Source: Gnetum montanum (lineage: Eukaryota; Streptophyta; Gnetopsida; Gnetales; Gnetaceae). From it: a DNA stretch of 31,949 nt. Numbering within the stretch: position 1 is the stretch's first letter; each line of letters opens with the position of its first letter. The stretch is from NCBI GenBank assembly GCA_015680685.1, contig MNCI01013784.1, positions 65,234-97,182 of the forward strand, read 5' to 3'. The position numbers and the translations under genes are program-made. Positions 22,520-31,082 of this stretch are shown here, one piece after another. The notes beneath the pieces are model-generated. The model made no database searches and was not told the DNA's origin. It saw only the letters and a list, made by a program, of their open reading frames with translations.

Positions 22520-23112
22520 GAACATAGTTTAAGGTCCTAGTAGACCGTGTGCTGGTTTAGGGTCCCAGCGGACTACTGTGCTAGTTTAAGGTCCCAACAG
22601 ACCGTACATGCTAGTTTAACGTCATAGTGAACTAGCTGTGCTAGTTTTATGTCGTAGTGGATGGTTGCCGCTAGTTTAACATCATAGTGGACGTTGCTTG
22701 TTGGTGCCAGTTTATCGTCATAGCAGACACTGCTCATTGTCACTGCTAGTTTATCATCATAACAAATGCTACTTTTTGTTGCTAGTTTATCATCATAGCG
22801 GACACTGCTTGATGTCGCCAGTTTATCGTCGTAGCAGACACTACTTGATGTTGCTAGTTTATCATTGTAGCGGATGCTGGTTGATGTCACTAGTTTATGA
22901 TCATAGCAGACGCTACTTGATGTTGCCAGTTTATCGTCGTAGCGAACACTGCTTGATGTTGCTAGTTTATCGTCGTAGCGGACGCTGCTTGTCATTGCCA
23001 ATTTATCATCATAGCGGATGCTGCTTGTCGTTGCCAGTTTATCATCATAGTAGATGCTGCTTGTTGTTGCCAGTTTATCATCATAGCGAATGTTGCTTCT
23101 CATCACCTTCAT
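22520..23112 (-). repeat. 36-bp tandem repeat, in frame after integrase
   Basis: About 15 copies. Eleven or so are 36-38 bases and translate as RYDDKLATSSSV-type 12-mers; the distal copies shrink to 27-30 bases (HYDVKLA-type) and then lose the frame near 22573. One TAA codon (23116-23118) separates the array from the integrase end (LKPYYI), and the frame is the same on both sides (integrase stop, Ser, Met at 23112). The array is open for 179 codons. The core is the same as the spacer-flanking repeats. Whether it was ever translated by readthrough is unknown; tandem repeats in the 3' region are a known habit of Tat-lineage elements. Confidence 0.9.
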
Positions 23113-23115
23113 GCT

Positions 23116-24420
23116 TTAGATGTAGTATGGCTTGAGGTACGAGTGATTCACTAGGTTGGCAAACTTGTTGCCATCCATGTCCTCCAGCTTAAAGGCTCCA
23201 TTCCTGAAGGCTTTAGTGACCATGTAACGGCCTTCCCAGTTGGTTGAGAATTTGCTCACATGCTTATGGACAGCCTTGAGGATGAGGTCTCCCTTCTGTA
23301 CTAGCCATCGATGCAGGTCTGCATGGTGCTTTTGTTGTTGCTTGCTCTGGTAGTGCTCTATGCGACTCAGCATCTACCTGTGCTTCTCCTCTATTGAGTC
23401 AAGGTTGAGGATCAGCGACTCATTGTTCTGGGCTTCACTTATGACATCTAAGAGGATCATCTGGAGTGATGGTACCTGCAACTTAAGAGGCAACACAACT
23501 TTAGATCCATAAACAAGACTCTATGGGGTCTTACTTGTCGCAGTTTTGCACGTCGTCCTATAGGCCCATAGAACATAGAGGATTTGCTCATGCCACCACC
23601 TCTTGCTATTGTTAAGCATCCGCTTCAGCAAGTTGATGATGGACTTATTTATAGCCTCTGCCTGTCTATTTGCCTGCGGGTAATATGGGGAGGAGAATGA
23701 TTACCTAATGCCTAGATTACTGCAGAAGGTTCAGGTTTCCGTACTACTGAATTGTGACCCATTGTCGGTTACAATAGTCATTGGAAGCCCAAACCTTGTC
23801 ACGATGTTGTCCAGGATGAAGTGGCAGATCTACTGAGATGTCATCTTCCTCAGGGGGATGGCTTCCACCCACTTAGTGAAATACTCGGTGGTGGTGATAA
23901 TGAAGCTATGTCCCATGGAGGACTTAGGCGTGATAGGTCCTATGAGGTCTAGTTTCCATCTTTGGAAAGGCCATGTGATTTTCATTGGGTGCAGGTCTGT
24001 AGGTGAGACGTGTATGAGATTTGCATATCTCTAGCATTTGTCACATGTCTTGACTTTTGACAAGCAGTCATGCTCCATGTGGGGCCAATAGTACCCTAGG
24101 CATTTGATTTTTCCAACCATAGCCCTAGGTGCTATGTGTCCACCACACAGTCCCTCATGTACTTCATTAACCACCTTTTGTGCCTGCTCCCCACCCATGC
24201 ATGCCAGCAATATCCCATCATAGGAGCGTCGGCATAGGACGTCATATCCCATGAGCGTATATTGCCGGGCACACTTACAGATTGTATCTCTCTTGGCAAA
24301 TGTTAGTCCACGTGGGGGTTTGTCATGTTGCAGGTAGGCTTTAATGTTAGTGTACCACTCTTGGATATCCATAGCATTGATAGAGGCCACGTGTTCCACC
24401 TAAGTGATAGGCTTAGTAGA
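23116..24420 (-). pseudogene. Ty3/gypsy integrase, broken by stops (element B)
   Basis: Integrates element DNA into the host chromosome. The zinc-binding H-H-C-C motif is complete (VHEGLCGGH, then KTCDKC, in 24031-24399). The catalytic triad is D,D(35)E with correct spacing: Asp at 23947-23949 (WKLDLIGP), Asp at 23764-23766 (TDNGSQF), Glu at 23656-23658 (QAEAINK). The C-terminal GPY/F-like domain (23116-23373) includes KGDLILKA, NWEGRYMV and NHSYLKPYY. No chromodomain follows, as expected for Tat elements. Several TAG, TGA and TAA codons interrupt the frame between the zinc finger and the C-terminal domain, so no active protein is made. Confidence 0.9.
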
Positions 24421-24543
24421 TTCGACAATCAAAGTTGGTAGACTTGTAAATGAGTGTGGTGGAATGTTTAGTGCAAGGGTGGATAAGACGTCTGCCACAA
24501 TGTTCTCATTGCATGGCATGTGTTGCACATTTGTGGTTACAAA

Positions 24544-24845
24544 TTACTTAAGCATGCCTTTTACTAAGTCACAGTAGGGTTGCAGGTGCATAGCTTTGTA
24601 GGCATAGACCTCAATGAATTGAATTACAACTAGTTGTGAATCACCGTGGATTGCCAAGTGTTGTATGCGTAGTGTTTGGGCATCTAAGAGGCCTCTGAGT
24701 AGCCCCTCATAATCTGCCATGTTGTTGGTGCAGCGGAATGCAAAATGATAAGCAAATGGATGCATTTCCCAGAGGGAAACGTAATGATGGTAGCTGCACT
24801 ACCTCCTCACATGGTTGAGGCACCGCCGAAGTGTAAAGTAGCTTC
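24544..24845 (-). pseudogene. Second RNase H, archaeal/plant type (aRNH), element B
   Basis: Sits between the gypsy RNase H and integrase, the position where Tat-lineage elements carry an extra RNase H. Motifs: HFGGAST (normally FDGA, so the first catalytic Asp is Gly), CTNNMADYEGLLRGLLDA with the catalytic Glu, and IHGDSQLVVIQF with the catalytic Asp. A single-base frame shift lies near 24765, between the first strand and HPFAYHF. Presence of this domain is the main reason for assigning the Tat lineage. Confidence 0.85.
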
Positions 24846-24959
24846 TAGGTGCAATGGGACAATGTTGATAATGCCCACATGCTCGTTTTGGCATTCGAGA
24901 TCTATGGTTGTGTGGTCATCGACGGGTGAGGCCGTAAGTTACATTGTTATGGCTTGACC

Positions 24960-25362
24960 CTTAGTCAATGACTAGCTTACATAGTGTAGGTTGAACTCTG
25001 CGGTTATTACTTTCCACCAAGCTATCCTGCTGCTTTGATACAAGTTGTTAGTGATAGCTCAGAGTATGTTGCTTTTGCAAATGATGTTGACTGCATTGCA
25101 AAATAGATAGTGCCTCCACTTTTTTAATGCAAATACTAAGGCAAGGCAATTCCTCTCTACTTCATTGTATTTTGCCTCATGCGCTATTAATGCATGACTC
25201 AGGTAATACACTAGTATCTCAGATCTGTCGTCTCATTTCTGAAATAGCAGTGTTGCGATAGATGTGTCAGAGGTGGCAAGGTAGATGAAGAAAGGCTTAT
25301 CCCTCTGTGGCGGATGCATAGTTGGGAGGTGTGAAAGCTCTTCCTTCAAGTCATCGAAGGCT
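24960..25362 (-). pseudogene. Resident gypsy RNase H, degenerate (element B)
   Basis: Follows RT in the same frame after a TAA at the C-terminal end of the RT ORF. It reads AFDDLKEELSHLP, then FFIYLATSDTSIATLL, LVYYLSHAL, EVERNCLALVFALKKWRHYL and RIAWWKVITAEFNLHYV. This is the normal layout of gypsy RNase H plus connection. The first catalytic Asp (LYTDAS in active families) is already missing, as is usual in Tat elements with a second RNase H. Stops lie at QK*DD, IL*AI, VS*SL and TM*LT. Confidence 0.85.
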
Positions 25363-25364
25363 TG

Positions 25365-26585
25365 TTAACACCGGGTTGTCCACTCAAAGTTAACCCCTTT
25401 CTTTAGAAGATGTTGCATGGGCTGTAACTTGTCAGTCAACTTTGCTATGAACCTTTGAATGAATTGTACCCTACCTTGCAAGCCACGTAACTCCTTCAGG
25501 TTTGTAGGAGGTGCTAGGTTGATGATGGCCTTGACTTTGTCAGGGTCCACCTGTATTCCGGCCTTCGATACTATGAATCCCAACATGCATCGAGTTCTCA
25601 CCACAAAGACATATTTCTTAGGATTAAGGCATAGATCATGCATTTGGCAACACTTAAGGACTACCCCTAGATCACGTGGATGATCAGCTACCTCCTTGAA
25701 CTTGACTGCTATATCATCCACGTATTCGTTTAACATTTCTAGGATGTATTCACTAAAGACGTAAGTCATGGCTCGTTGGTAGGTTACCCCAATGTTCTTA
25801 AGCACAAAAGGCATCATGGTGTAACAGAAGGTACCCCATGGGGTCATGAAGGTTGTTGTTAGCTGATGCTCTAGGTTGATGTGAATTTGGTTGTAGCCGG
25901 AGAAGCCATCCATGAAGGATAATAGATCATGACTAGCTGTAGTGTCGATGAGTTGATCAATGTTTGGAAGTGGAAAACTTTCCTTGATCGTTGCTTTTTT
26001 TAGATCCTGGAAATCTATACAAATTCATATTCCTCCCATTTTCTTAGAAAATATGACAATGTTGGACATCCACTCCGAGTGATCAACTATGCAGATGAAA
26101 CCAGCTTGGTATAGCTTGGTGATCTTATCTCTCATGGCTAGTGCGATTTCTGGTTTGATCTTATGAGCCTTCTACTTGACTGCCTTCATGCGTGGGTCTA
26201 GGACGATGTTGTGCTATATCAACCTTGGATCTAAACCTGGCATGTCACTATATGACCATGTGAAGACTTTGATATTATCTTGCGGAATCTTGGCTACGTT
26301 TTCGTGCATCCGTGAGTCTAGGAGGGAGCTAAGTTCTAACATTTCTACTTCCCCCTTGGACATGATCACAGGCGTCTCGACAAGAGGATCTTCAATCACA
26401 TCCCCGAGCTCCAAATCTAGAGTTCAGACCAGATGCTCAGGCCAGTCTAGGGATGTTTCTAAAGATGCTATGGTGCTAGCTATAGCTGACCCCCAGTCAA
26501 TCAGATCTGGGTTCAATTGTCTTGTGAGCTTACCATGTGGACCTGCTAAAGCTAAAGGCGTGGAGAGGTCGCAATGGATTTCCAT
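25365..26585 (-). pseudogene. Ty3/gypsy reverse transcriptase (element B)
   Basis: Copies element RNA into DNA. An N-terminal leader (ATG at 26585) runs into NIKVFTWSYSDMPGLDP, then the fingers (AGFICIVDHSEW, CIDFQDLKKATIK, FPLPNIDQLID). The palm includes SFMDGFSGYNQI, TPWGTFCY, KNIGVTYQRAM and an intact YVDD at 25713-25724. The thumb follows (GIQVDPDKVKAI, LKELRGLQGRV). The longest open part is 25365-25913. Only a few stops (for example at PRLI*HN and GI*ICIDF) disable it. An AG-ending site with a TACTAAC branch-point-like motif (about 26640-26655, minus strand) precedes the ATG, compatible with a splice acceptor. Confidence 0.9.
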
Positions 26586-26699
26586 TTTTTGCTCAACTTG
26601 TCAAAATGAGATGAAAGCATGGTTAAGAGGCACCTGTTGTTAGTAGTCATGTATAACGAAAACTTGCAAAGAAATGACGAGATGTAACTAAATAAGTAT

Positions 26700-27040
26700 G
26701 ATGTAAAGATTAAAATTTTGCTAGTTTAAAGTCATGGTAGACCACTAGGGCATGGAGGTGTAGAGCTGCTAAAATAAGAAATGTAAAACTGTCGATGTGA
26801 GACGTGAAACTGCTAAGCAAAAAATGTAAGACTACCAATGTGAAAACATGAGATTACTAGTTTAGCATCATTGTGGACTGCGAACGTATAATAGGTTGAA
26901 AATAATAGTTTAAGGTCTTTTCGGACCGTTAAAGTCGCTACTATGCTAGGATTGCTAGTTTAAGGTCTTTTCGGACCGTGAAAGTTACAACTGCATTGGG
27001 GTTGCTAGTTTAAGATCTTTTCAAACTAGTATAATCGAAA
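26700..27040. repeat. Flanking repeat, RT side of the spacer (element B)
   Basis: At least five copies of TTGCTAGTTTAAGGTC plus TTTTCGGACCGTNAAAGT or similar, 40-65 bases apart. The best pair (26946-27010) is nearly identical. The position relative to RT is the same as the 1225-1345 block in element A. Confidence 0.85.
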
Positions 27041-27364
27041 ATATATTCTTTTCATTTTTTGGGAAAGCAAGCAGTTGGCTTGGAGCATGTCAAGGTTTTA
27101 ATGCCAACAGTTCTATGATGTCGTGGTAAGAATGCTACATTATACAACACACTCTGCATTAAATGGAGAGAGAGAATGGCAAGTTTCTTCTTTTTACCAT
27201 TACAGCCATAAATCAGGATTAAATCCTGGTAAGCTTGTCATTCTCACCATAAGAGTGTAGAGCCCATATTCGGAGCACAAAGTGACTTCAGAGCACAGAG
27301 CGATTGTGCTAACAAAGAGCAAGGCAATTTTTTGCATCGCGACGAGGAAAATTTTTCAAGAAGG

Positions 27365-27486
27365 ATGATGGCTCCAAAGAAGGAACACATGAATTTGGCA
27401 CTTGCATAGGTTAAGGAGGTGAAGAAAACCCTAGGGCATGTGACACAAGCATGCGTCGCAATGTGGGAGAACATGCTGTTGACCTG
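27365..27486 (+). pseudogene. Antisense gene B, start-codon exon
   Basis: 40 codons plus two bases. The exon is Lys-rich and hydrophilic; the acyl or localisation role is unknown. Evidence that it is real: its phase fits the next exon only in the HAD-like frame, and an ATG pair sits at its start. One in-frame TAG at codon 15. The donor could be GTAGGT (27487) or, four bases on, GTCGCC; only the first gives the right phase. Confidence 0.5.
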
Positions 27487-27847
27487 GTAGGTCGCCATGC
27501 TCCTCTATTTTTTGTGATTTTGTTATTATTTTTTGCTTCTATTTTCTTCTTTCATTTTGTACCCTAGTCTTAGCCATCTATGTTTTTTTTTCATCGTGTT
27601 GTTTTGGCCTTTGCATCACTACTATTTCCGTTTTGGCCACGGAAAGTGCATAAATGTTACACCATCATTGCATGTAAGGTCACTTAAACCGCCACCGTCA
27701 CGATTGTCATAACCGCGAGGGTTTGGATAGTTTAAGTTACTTGGCTTTCGAATGGCATGACATAGGACCCTAAGGAGGGTTCGGCCATGTGTGATGTGAT
27801 AGTGCGACACGTGTTCTATCGGGGCATATTGTTAATCACCCTGTTAG

Positions 27848-27990
27848 GGTTAACTGCTCTGTTGCTACACTAGGCTACTTTCGCTACGCTATCACTTTCA
27901 TGTTCTTGCTACGCTATGTGCAGGAAGAGGGTTATGCTACACTATATGCATAAACTACTAGGTATTGCTACGTTGTGTGTGCATTGAACT
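27848..27990 (+). repeat. GCTACGCTA motifs in intron 1 of antisense gene B
   Basis: GCTACACTA, GGCTACTTTCGCTACGCTATC, TTGCTACGCTATG, ATGCTACACTATATG and TTGCTACGTTGTG occur within 140 bases. These are the same words that fill U3 of the element B LTR. Confidence 0.65.
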
Positions 27991-28028
27991 TAGACATGAT
28001 GCTAACACTTGCTTATTGTGTTGTGCAG

Positions 28029-28475
28029 GATGGGGCTAAGGCCAATTCTTATTATCTTATAAATTGCAGAGGTCTTATGTCATGCAAGCAAACCTATGGC
28101 CAATGGTCCTCCTTCCTAGATACGTGTGGGGAAGTGGGGGGTTTGGTTCAAGAAAGGAGCACAAGAGTTCCTACAATACCTCCTTGACCACTTCAGTGTG
28201 ATTGTTTGGTCATACCTAGAGGAGGAGGTGGTGGCCTTCATAACCGAATCCATATTGCTTGGGGCAAACTGGGGCATCCTGAGGTTTCTGACAGATGGGG
28301 AAATCATGAGCAGGCAAGGAGAAGGATCTAGTCAATGCCCTATAGGGTTAAGGCATTTGTCCTGGATCTGAGATATGCCTGAGTATAGCTGCTACCATCG
28401 TTACAACACATTGTTTGTTGCACATATGGAAATGTGCTTCCAAAACCCGCTAGGAACTATCTACTGTGCTAGCAG
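28029..28475 (+). pseudogene. Antisense gene B, HAD/FCP1-like exon
   Basis: Reads GLRPILIIL, TAA, IAEVLCHASKP, then GVWFKKGAQEFLQYLLDHF, SVIVWSYLEEEVVAFITESI and, after more stops, SCYHRYNTLFVAH and GTIYCAS. Aligned with copy A the skeleton is P-I-L-I, L-C-x-x-S-K-P, V-W-F-x-x-G-A-x-x-F-L, H-F-x-V-x-x-W-S. This is the order of the first catalytic strand and the second motif in FCP1/NIF-type HAD phosphatases. The nucleophile Asp position is a stop here and Lys in copy A, so the common ancestor may already have lacked it. Confidence 0.5.
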
Positions 28476-28933
28476 GTGCATTTTGCAACTTTTTTCCACT
28501 ATGTTGTGCAATGCTTGCCATATTGGCCAAATGCTAACAGTATGTTTTTTTGTTACCAGGTTCTACATCAATAAGGAAGGGCTTCATGACTGATTGGGTT
28601 TGTTGACTACAACATGGATAGCCCTACAAGAGTTCTCTTCTATTGAGAACCTGCATGCAGGTGTGATCGGTCAATGTAGGGGTGAATACCACACCTACCC
28701 ACATCTAAACCCCATTTCCTACGATTAGTGCAAGGGGTCTGGTTGGCTAGATGAGGAGTGGGTGGAACCCTTCAAACCGATCATAGTTGAATAAGTTCTA
28801 GTTAGTCTTCTGCCATTCTCGTTACCGTACAGACTTGATAGGCCAAGCAGTAAGTGTTGCATGCTTAAGTGTCTTTGTAATTTTTAGATTTTCTGCATTT
28901 TTATGCTAAATGTTTTTGCAAAAACTATTATAG

Positions 28934-29705
28934 AGGCGAAGAAACCCTAGGAGGTGATGGCGGTAACTGCCCAGACACAGGGGGCAAACATCTACTTCAA
29001 GTACGGAGAAGTAGATGCGAGCCAACGTTGGATAAACTGTGTGGCTTCAAAATCCTTGGTCCAAAATATCCAAAGGCTAGGCTTATGGATCTATTCTTGG
29101 CCCCAAATTCAAGCGTTCCTACTGTCAAGATGCTCTCCCTGGTCAACTCCTTTTCCGAAAGGGTGGGATGTTTTCGCACGTGCATACAGGGCGTATGGGT
29201 AGTCATTGAAATCAATGACCAGCTGTTTGCAGACCTGTTTAATGTCCCTGATAATGGCATTCCTATAGGGTCAAAGGGCAAGAAGGAGCTAACCCTTTAG
29301 AAGAAGGACATTCAAGAGTGGTTAGGGATTGCCAAGGAGTGGAAGGGGCTCCCCATGAAGAAGCTCAAAGCAGGACCCGCCAAGGAGGTTTACCTTGTCT
29401 TCTGCACTCACACATTCCTCCAGCTACTTACCCAAGGGAAGGTCTTGGGGATTGAGCACACCTGGATAATGAGTGAGGTTATGGAAGATGGGACTTGCTA
29501 CAACTGGGCTAGGTTTCTATGTAAAGGCTTGCAGACCGAAATCTTGAAGCTCCATAAGAAATCGGTGTCCCATTCCAATATACATTATGCCATTTACATA
29601 GCCTATCTAAAGCATTTCACGGAGTTTCTGGTGGTTCAAGAGAATGAAGCCTGGGTTATGCAAAATCATGACCAGATTTCTAGACTGTGGATCTGCCAGA
29701 CCCTC
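28934..29705 (+). pseudogene. Antisense gene B, gag-like / plant-mobile-domain-like exon
   Basis: Begins in frame (AKKP, TAG, EVMAVTAQTQGAN) and shifts frame near 29030. It then runs LMDLFLAPNSS, VWVVIEINDQLFADLF, NVPDNGIPIG, TAG, KDIQEWLG, FLQLLTQGKVLGIEHTW, YNWARFLCKGL and HFTEFLVVQENEAWV. It matches copy A to the codon where element C begins (LWI here, LWVKK in copy A), which independently fixes the insertion point at 29705/29706. Confidence 0.6.
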
Positions 29706-29858
29706 TGAAACACCACAAAAAATTTCACGTTTGGCGCTGGTCCAATAAGAAGCAGATTCCCGTGACCATCAGACGACGTTGGCTACATTTGAAGTCACAC
29801 ACGGCGATTTCGAGGGTCGAAACACTCGGTTTTTACCAAGTGTTGTGCCAGCATCTAC

Positions 29859-30196
29859 GCTCAGCGTCTACGTCTACGCCCAGCGTATACGCCCAGCGTA
29901 TACGCCCAGCGTATACGCCCAGCGTCTACGCCTAGCGCATATGCCCAGCGTATACGCTAGACGCCTAGCATACACGTCTCACATGTACGCTCAGCAGGTG
30001 CAATGGGAGCAAGAATTGAAGCAAGTCGATGCCAGCATCCATCAACGTATACGCCCCAGCGTATACGCCAGCATCCATCAGCGTATACGCCCCCGCGTAT
30101 ACACCAGCATCCATCCAAGTTCACACACCTAGCAAGTCCAGCGTATACGCCCAGCGTATACGCCGGCCTGATGTAGCGTATACGCCCAGCGTATAC
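29859..30196 (+). repeat. 13-bp tandem units carrying the palindrome GCGTATACGC
   Basis: Six head-to-tail 13-base units (CAGCGTATACGCC and variants) fill 29881-29958. Further copies sit at 30059, 30081, 30141, 30154 and 30176. GCGTATACGC, a perfect 10-base palindrome, occurs at least nine times exactly (29883, 29896, 29909, 29948, 30059, 30081, 30141, 30154, 30176). Variants such as GCGTCTACGC and GCGCATATGC lie between. The whole array is 75-390 bases upstream of the TATA box. Confidence 0.95.
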
Positions 30197-30271
30197 TATG
30201 TTTCTAAAATGTACACTCCCGGTCGACATGCCACGTGTCTCCCAACCCGATTTTCCCGGTAACCCTTCCCC

Positions 30272-30279
30272 TATAAAAA
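30272..30279 (+). promoter_or_regulatory. TATA box of element C LTR
   Basis: TATAAAAA within CCCCTATAAAAAGCCC is a textbook plant LTR core promoter, just downstream of the palindrome array. Transcription should start about 30 bases further on. Confidence 0.75.
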
Positions 30280-30594
30280 GCCCATCTTTCCGCGTTTTCA
30301 AGGTCGGAAAAAATTTACCAGAGCAGACTCAAAAACAATTACGCTGCAAAACCAGAGCTTGAAACCCTCATACGCTGGAAGTCCTGTACGCTGAGCAGTC
30401 TCTACGCTCCGCCTACCGTGCAAACCAGCCGCCTCCCTATGCCCACCGGGGCTCTACGTCCGCCTTGTGTTCAGTCACAACTGCGTTTAGACTGGTGCAC
30501 ACCATTTCACTCCATAATACAGTTTACAATTTACAATTTCAGTTTACGTTGTGTTCACACTTCCTGTTTATGCTATATACGCTTTACTCTCTCT

Positions 30595-30855
30595 TTAAAA
30601 CCGTTTACGCTTACGCTGCATTTACGCTGTATACACTTTACGCTCTGTTCAAACACTGTTTACGCTGTACGCTCTATTTACGCTGTCTACGCCCTATTCA
30701 CACTTTACGCTGTATACGCCTCTTTTACGCTGTTACGCTATTCATACCTGGCTTACGCCCTGCTTTCACTATTACGCTGCTTACACTTCGTTCACGCCTT
30801 GTTTTTACTGTTCGCTCCATTTTACACCCGTTACATAGTTTATGTATAACCCAGC
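30595..30855 (+). repeat. TTTACGCTGT / TACGC word repeats in R-U5
   Basis: TTTACGCT, TATACGC, CTACGC and TTACGC recur every 10-25 bases in pyrimidine-rich DNA. The imperfect array is related to the U3 and leader motifs but without the left AGCGT arm, so it is mostly half-sites. Confidence 0.7.
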
Positions 30856-31044
30856 GTATAACACTTCGATGGCGCTCGGGGAAATCCTTGTCTGATCCGC
30901 GTGCGGACCACCTAAGGTACCCTACCTTCGTGCATTCCAGCATGTCCTCAGGCGAAGGTGGGGTAATCTGTGCTCGTCCTACGATCCCGCGGTCTCTGTT
31001 TTCCCTTCCAGCCGGGGACCGACGGTTTTAGGCAGTACAGAAAT

Positions 31045-31061
31045 TGGCGCTAGAAGGAGGG
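31045..31061 (+). other. Primer binding site of element C
   Basis: TGGCGCTAGAAGGAGGG begins with TGG (pairs with the CCA end of a tRNA) five bases after the LTR end. Its form is typical of plant Ty3/gypsy elements and distinct from the initiator-Met type at 17266. I do not name the tRNA. Confidence 0.7.
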
Positions 31062-31082
31062 CCTACGCTTGAACAAGTTGAT

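Larger units (their letters stand above)
20022..29705 (-). mobile_element. Element B: Tat/Ogre-type Ty3/gypsy element, 5' part displaced
   Basis: On the minus strand, in order: antisense-gene spacer (27365-29705), repeat (26700-27040), RT, gypsy RNase H, archaeal-type RNase H, integrase, in-frame repeat tail, 3' untranslated region, polypurine tract and 3' LTR (21450-20022). Dual RNase H and the DMPGLDP motif before RT identify the plant Tat lineage. The 5' LTR, gag and protease would lie beyond 29705, where element C has inserted. Most coding parts retain catalytic residues but carry several stops, so it is younger than element A yet dead. Confidence 0.85.
27365..29705 (+). pseudogene. Antisense multi-exon gene, copy B (inside element B spacer)
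   Basis: Exons: 27365-27486, 28029-28475, 28560-28849 and 28934-29705, where it is cut by element C. The ATG pair at 27365/27368 opens a basic exon (MMAPKKEHMNLALA, TAG, then VKEVKKTLGHV). Its phase-2 donor joins in frame to exon 2 (W-MGLRPILII). Exon 2 to 3 is phase 2 and exon 3 to 4 phase 1, the same phases as copy A. GT-AG ends are present, with CTAAC near the first acceptor in both copies. Stops in every exon and one frame shift (near 29030) make it dead. Protein identity to copy A looks moderate, so the two are old relatives, not a recent duplication. Confidence 0.75.
29706..31039 (+). mobile_element. 5' LTR of element C
   Basis: Starts TGAAACACCAC at the exact point where homology between antisense genes A and B stops. 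Ends GGCAGTACA, with the PBS five bases further on. U3 holds the GCGTATACGC array (29859-30196), TATAAAAA is at 30272-30279, and R-U5 (about 770 bases) is rich in TTTACGCTGT words. Length is 1334 bases. Confidence 0.8.

Noticed and set aside
22520-23112. CRISPR-like regular repeat array
   Set aside because: Units abut with no unique spacers, the repeats diverge gradually and the context is a plant retrotransposon.
22698-23135. 145-codon plus-strand ORF
   Set aside because: It is the complement of the 36-bp repeat array, open only because the unit lacks stops in that frame.
26176-26643. 155-codon plus ORF opposite RT
   Set aside because: Shadow of the minus-strand RT leader, whose DMPGLDP motif and continuing frame are convincing.
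29859-30196. CRISPR or satellite array
   Set aside because: Short palindromic units sit inside an LTR with TATA box and PBS; no unique spacers of constant length.
29957-30301. 114-codon minus ORF and overlapping plus ORFs in U3
   Set aside because: Products of the palindromic repeat, open in several frames at once.
30418-31031. ORFs of 143 and 188 codons across the LTR
   Set aside because: Their residues (repeated TLYAL / VYA words) derive from TACGC repeats in R-U5; they cross the LTR and carry no domain.
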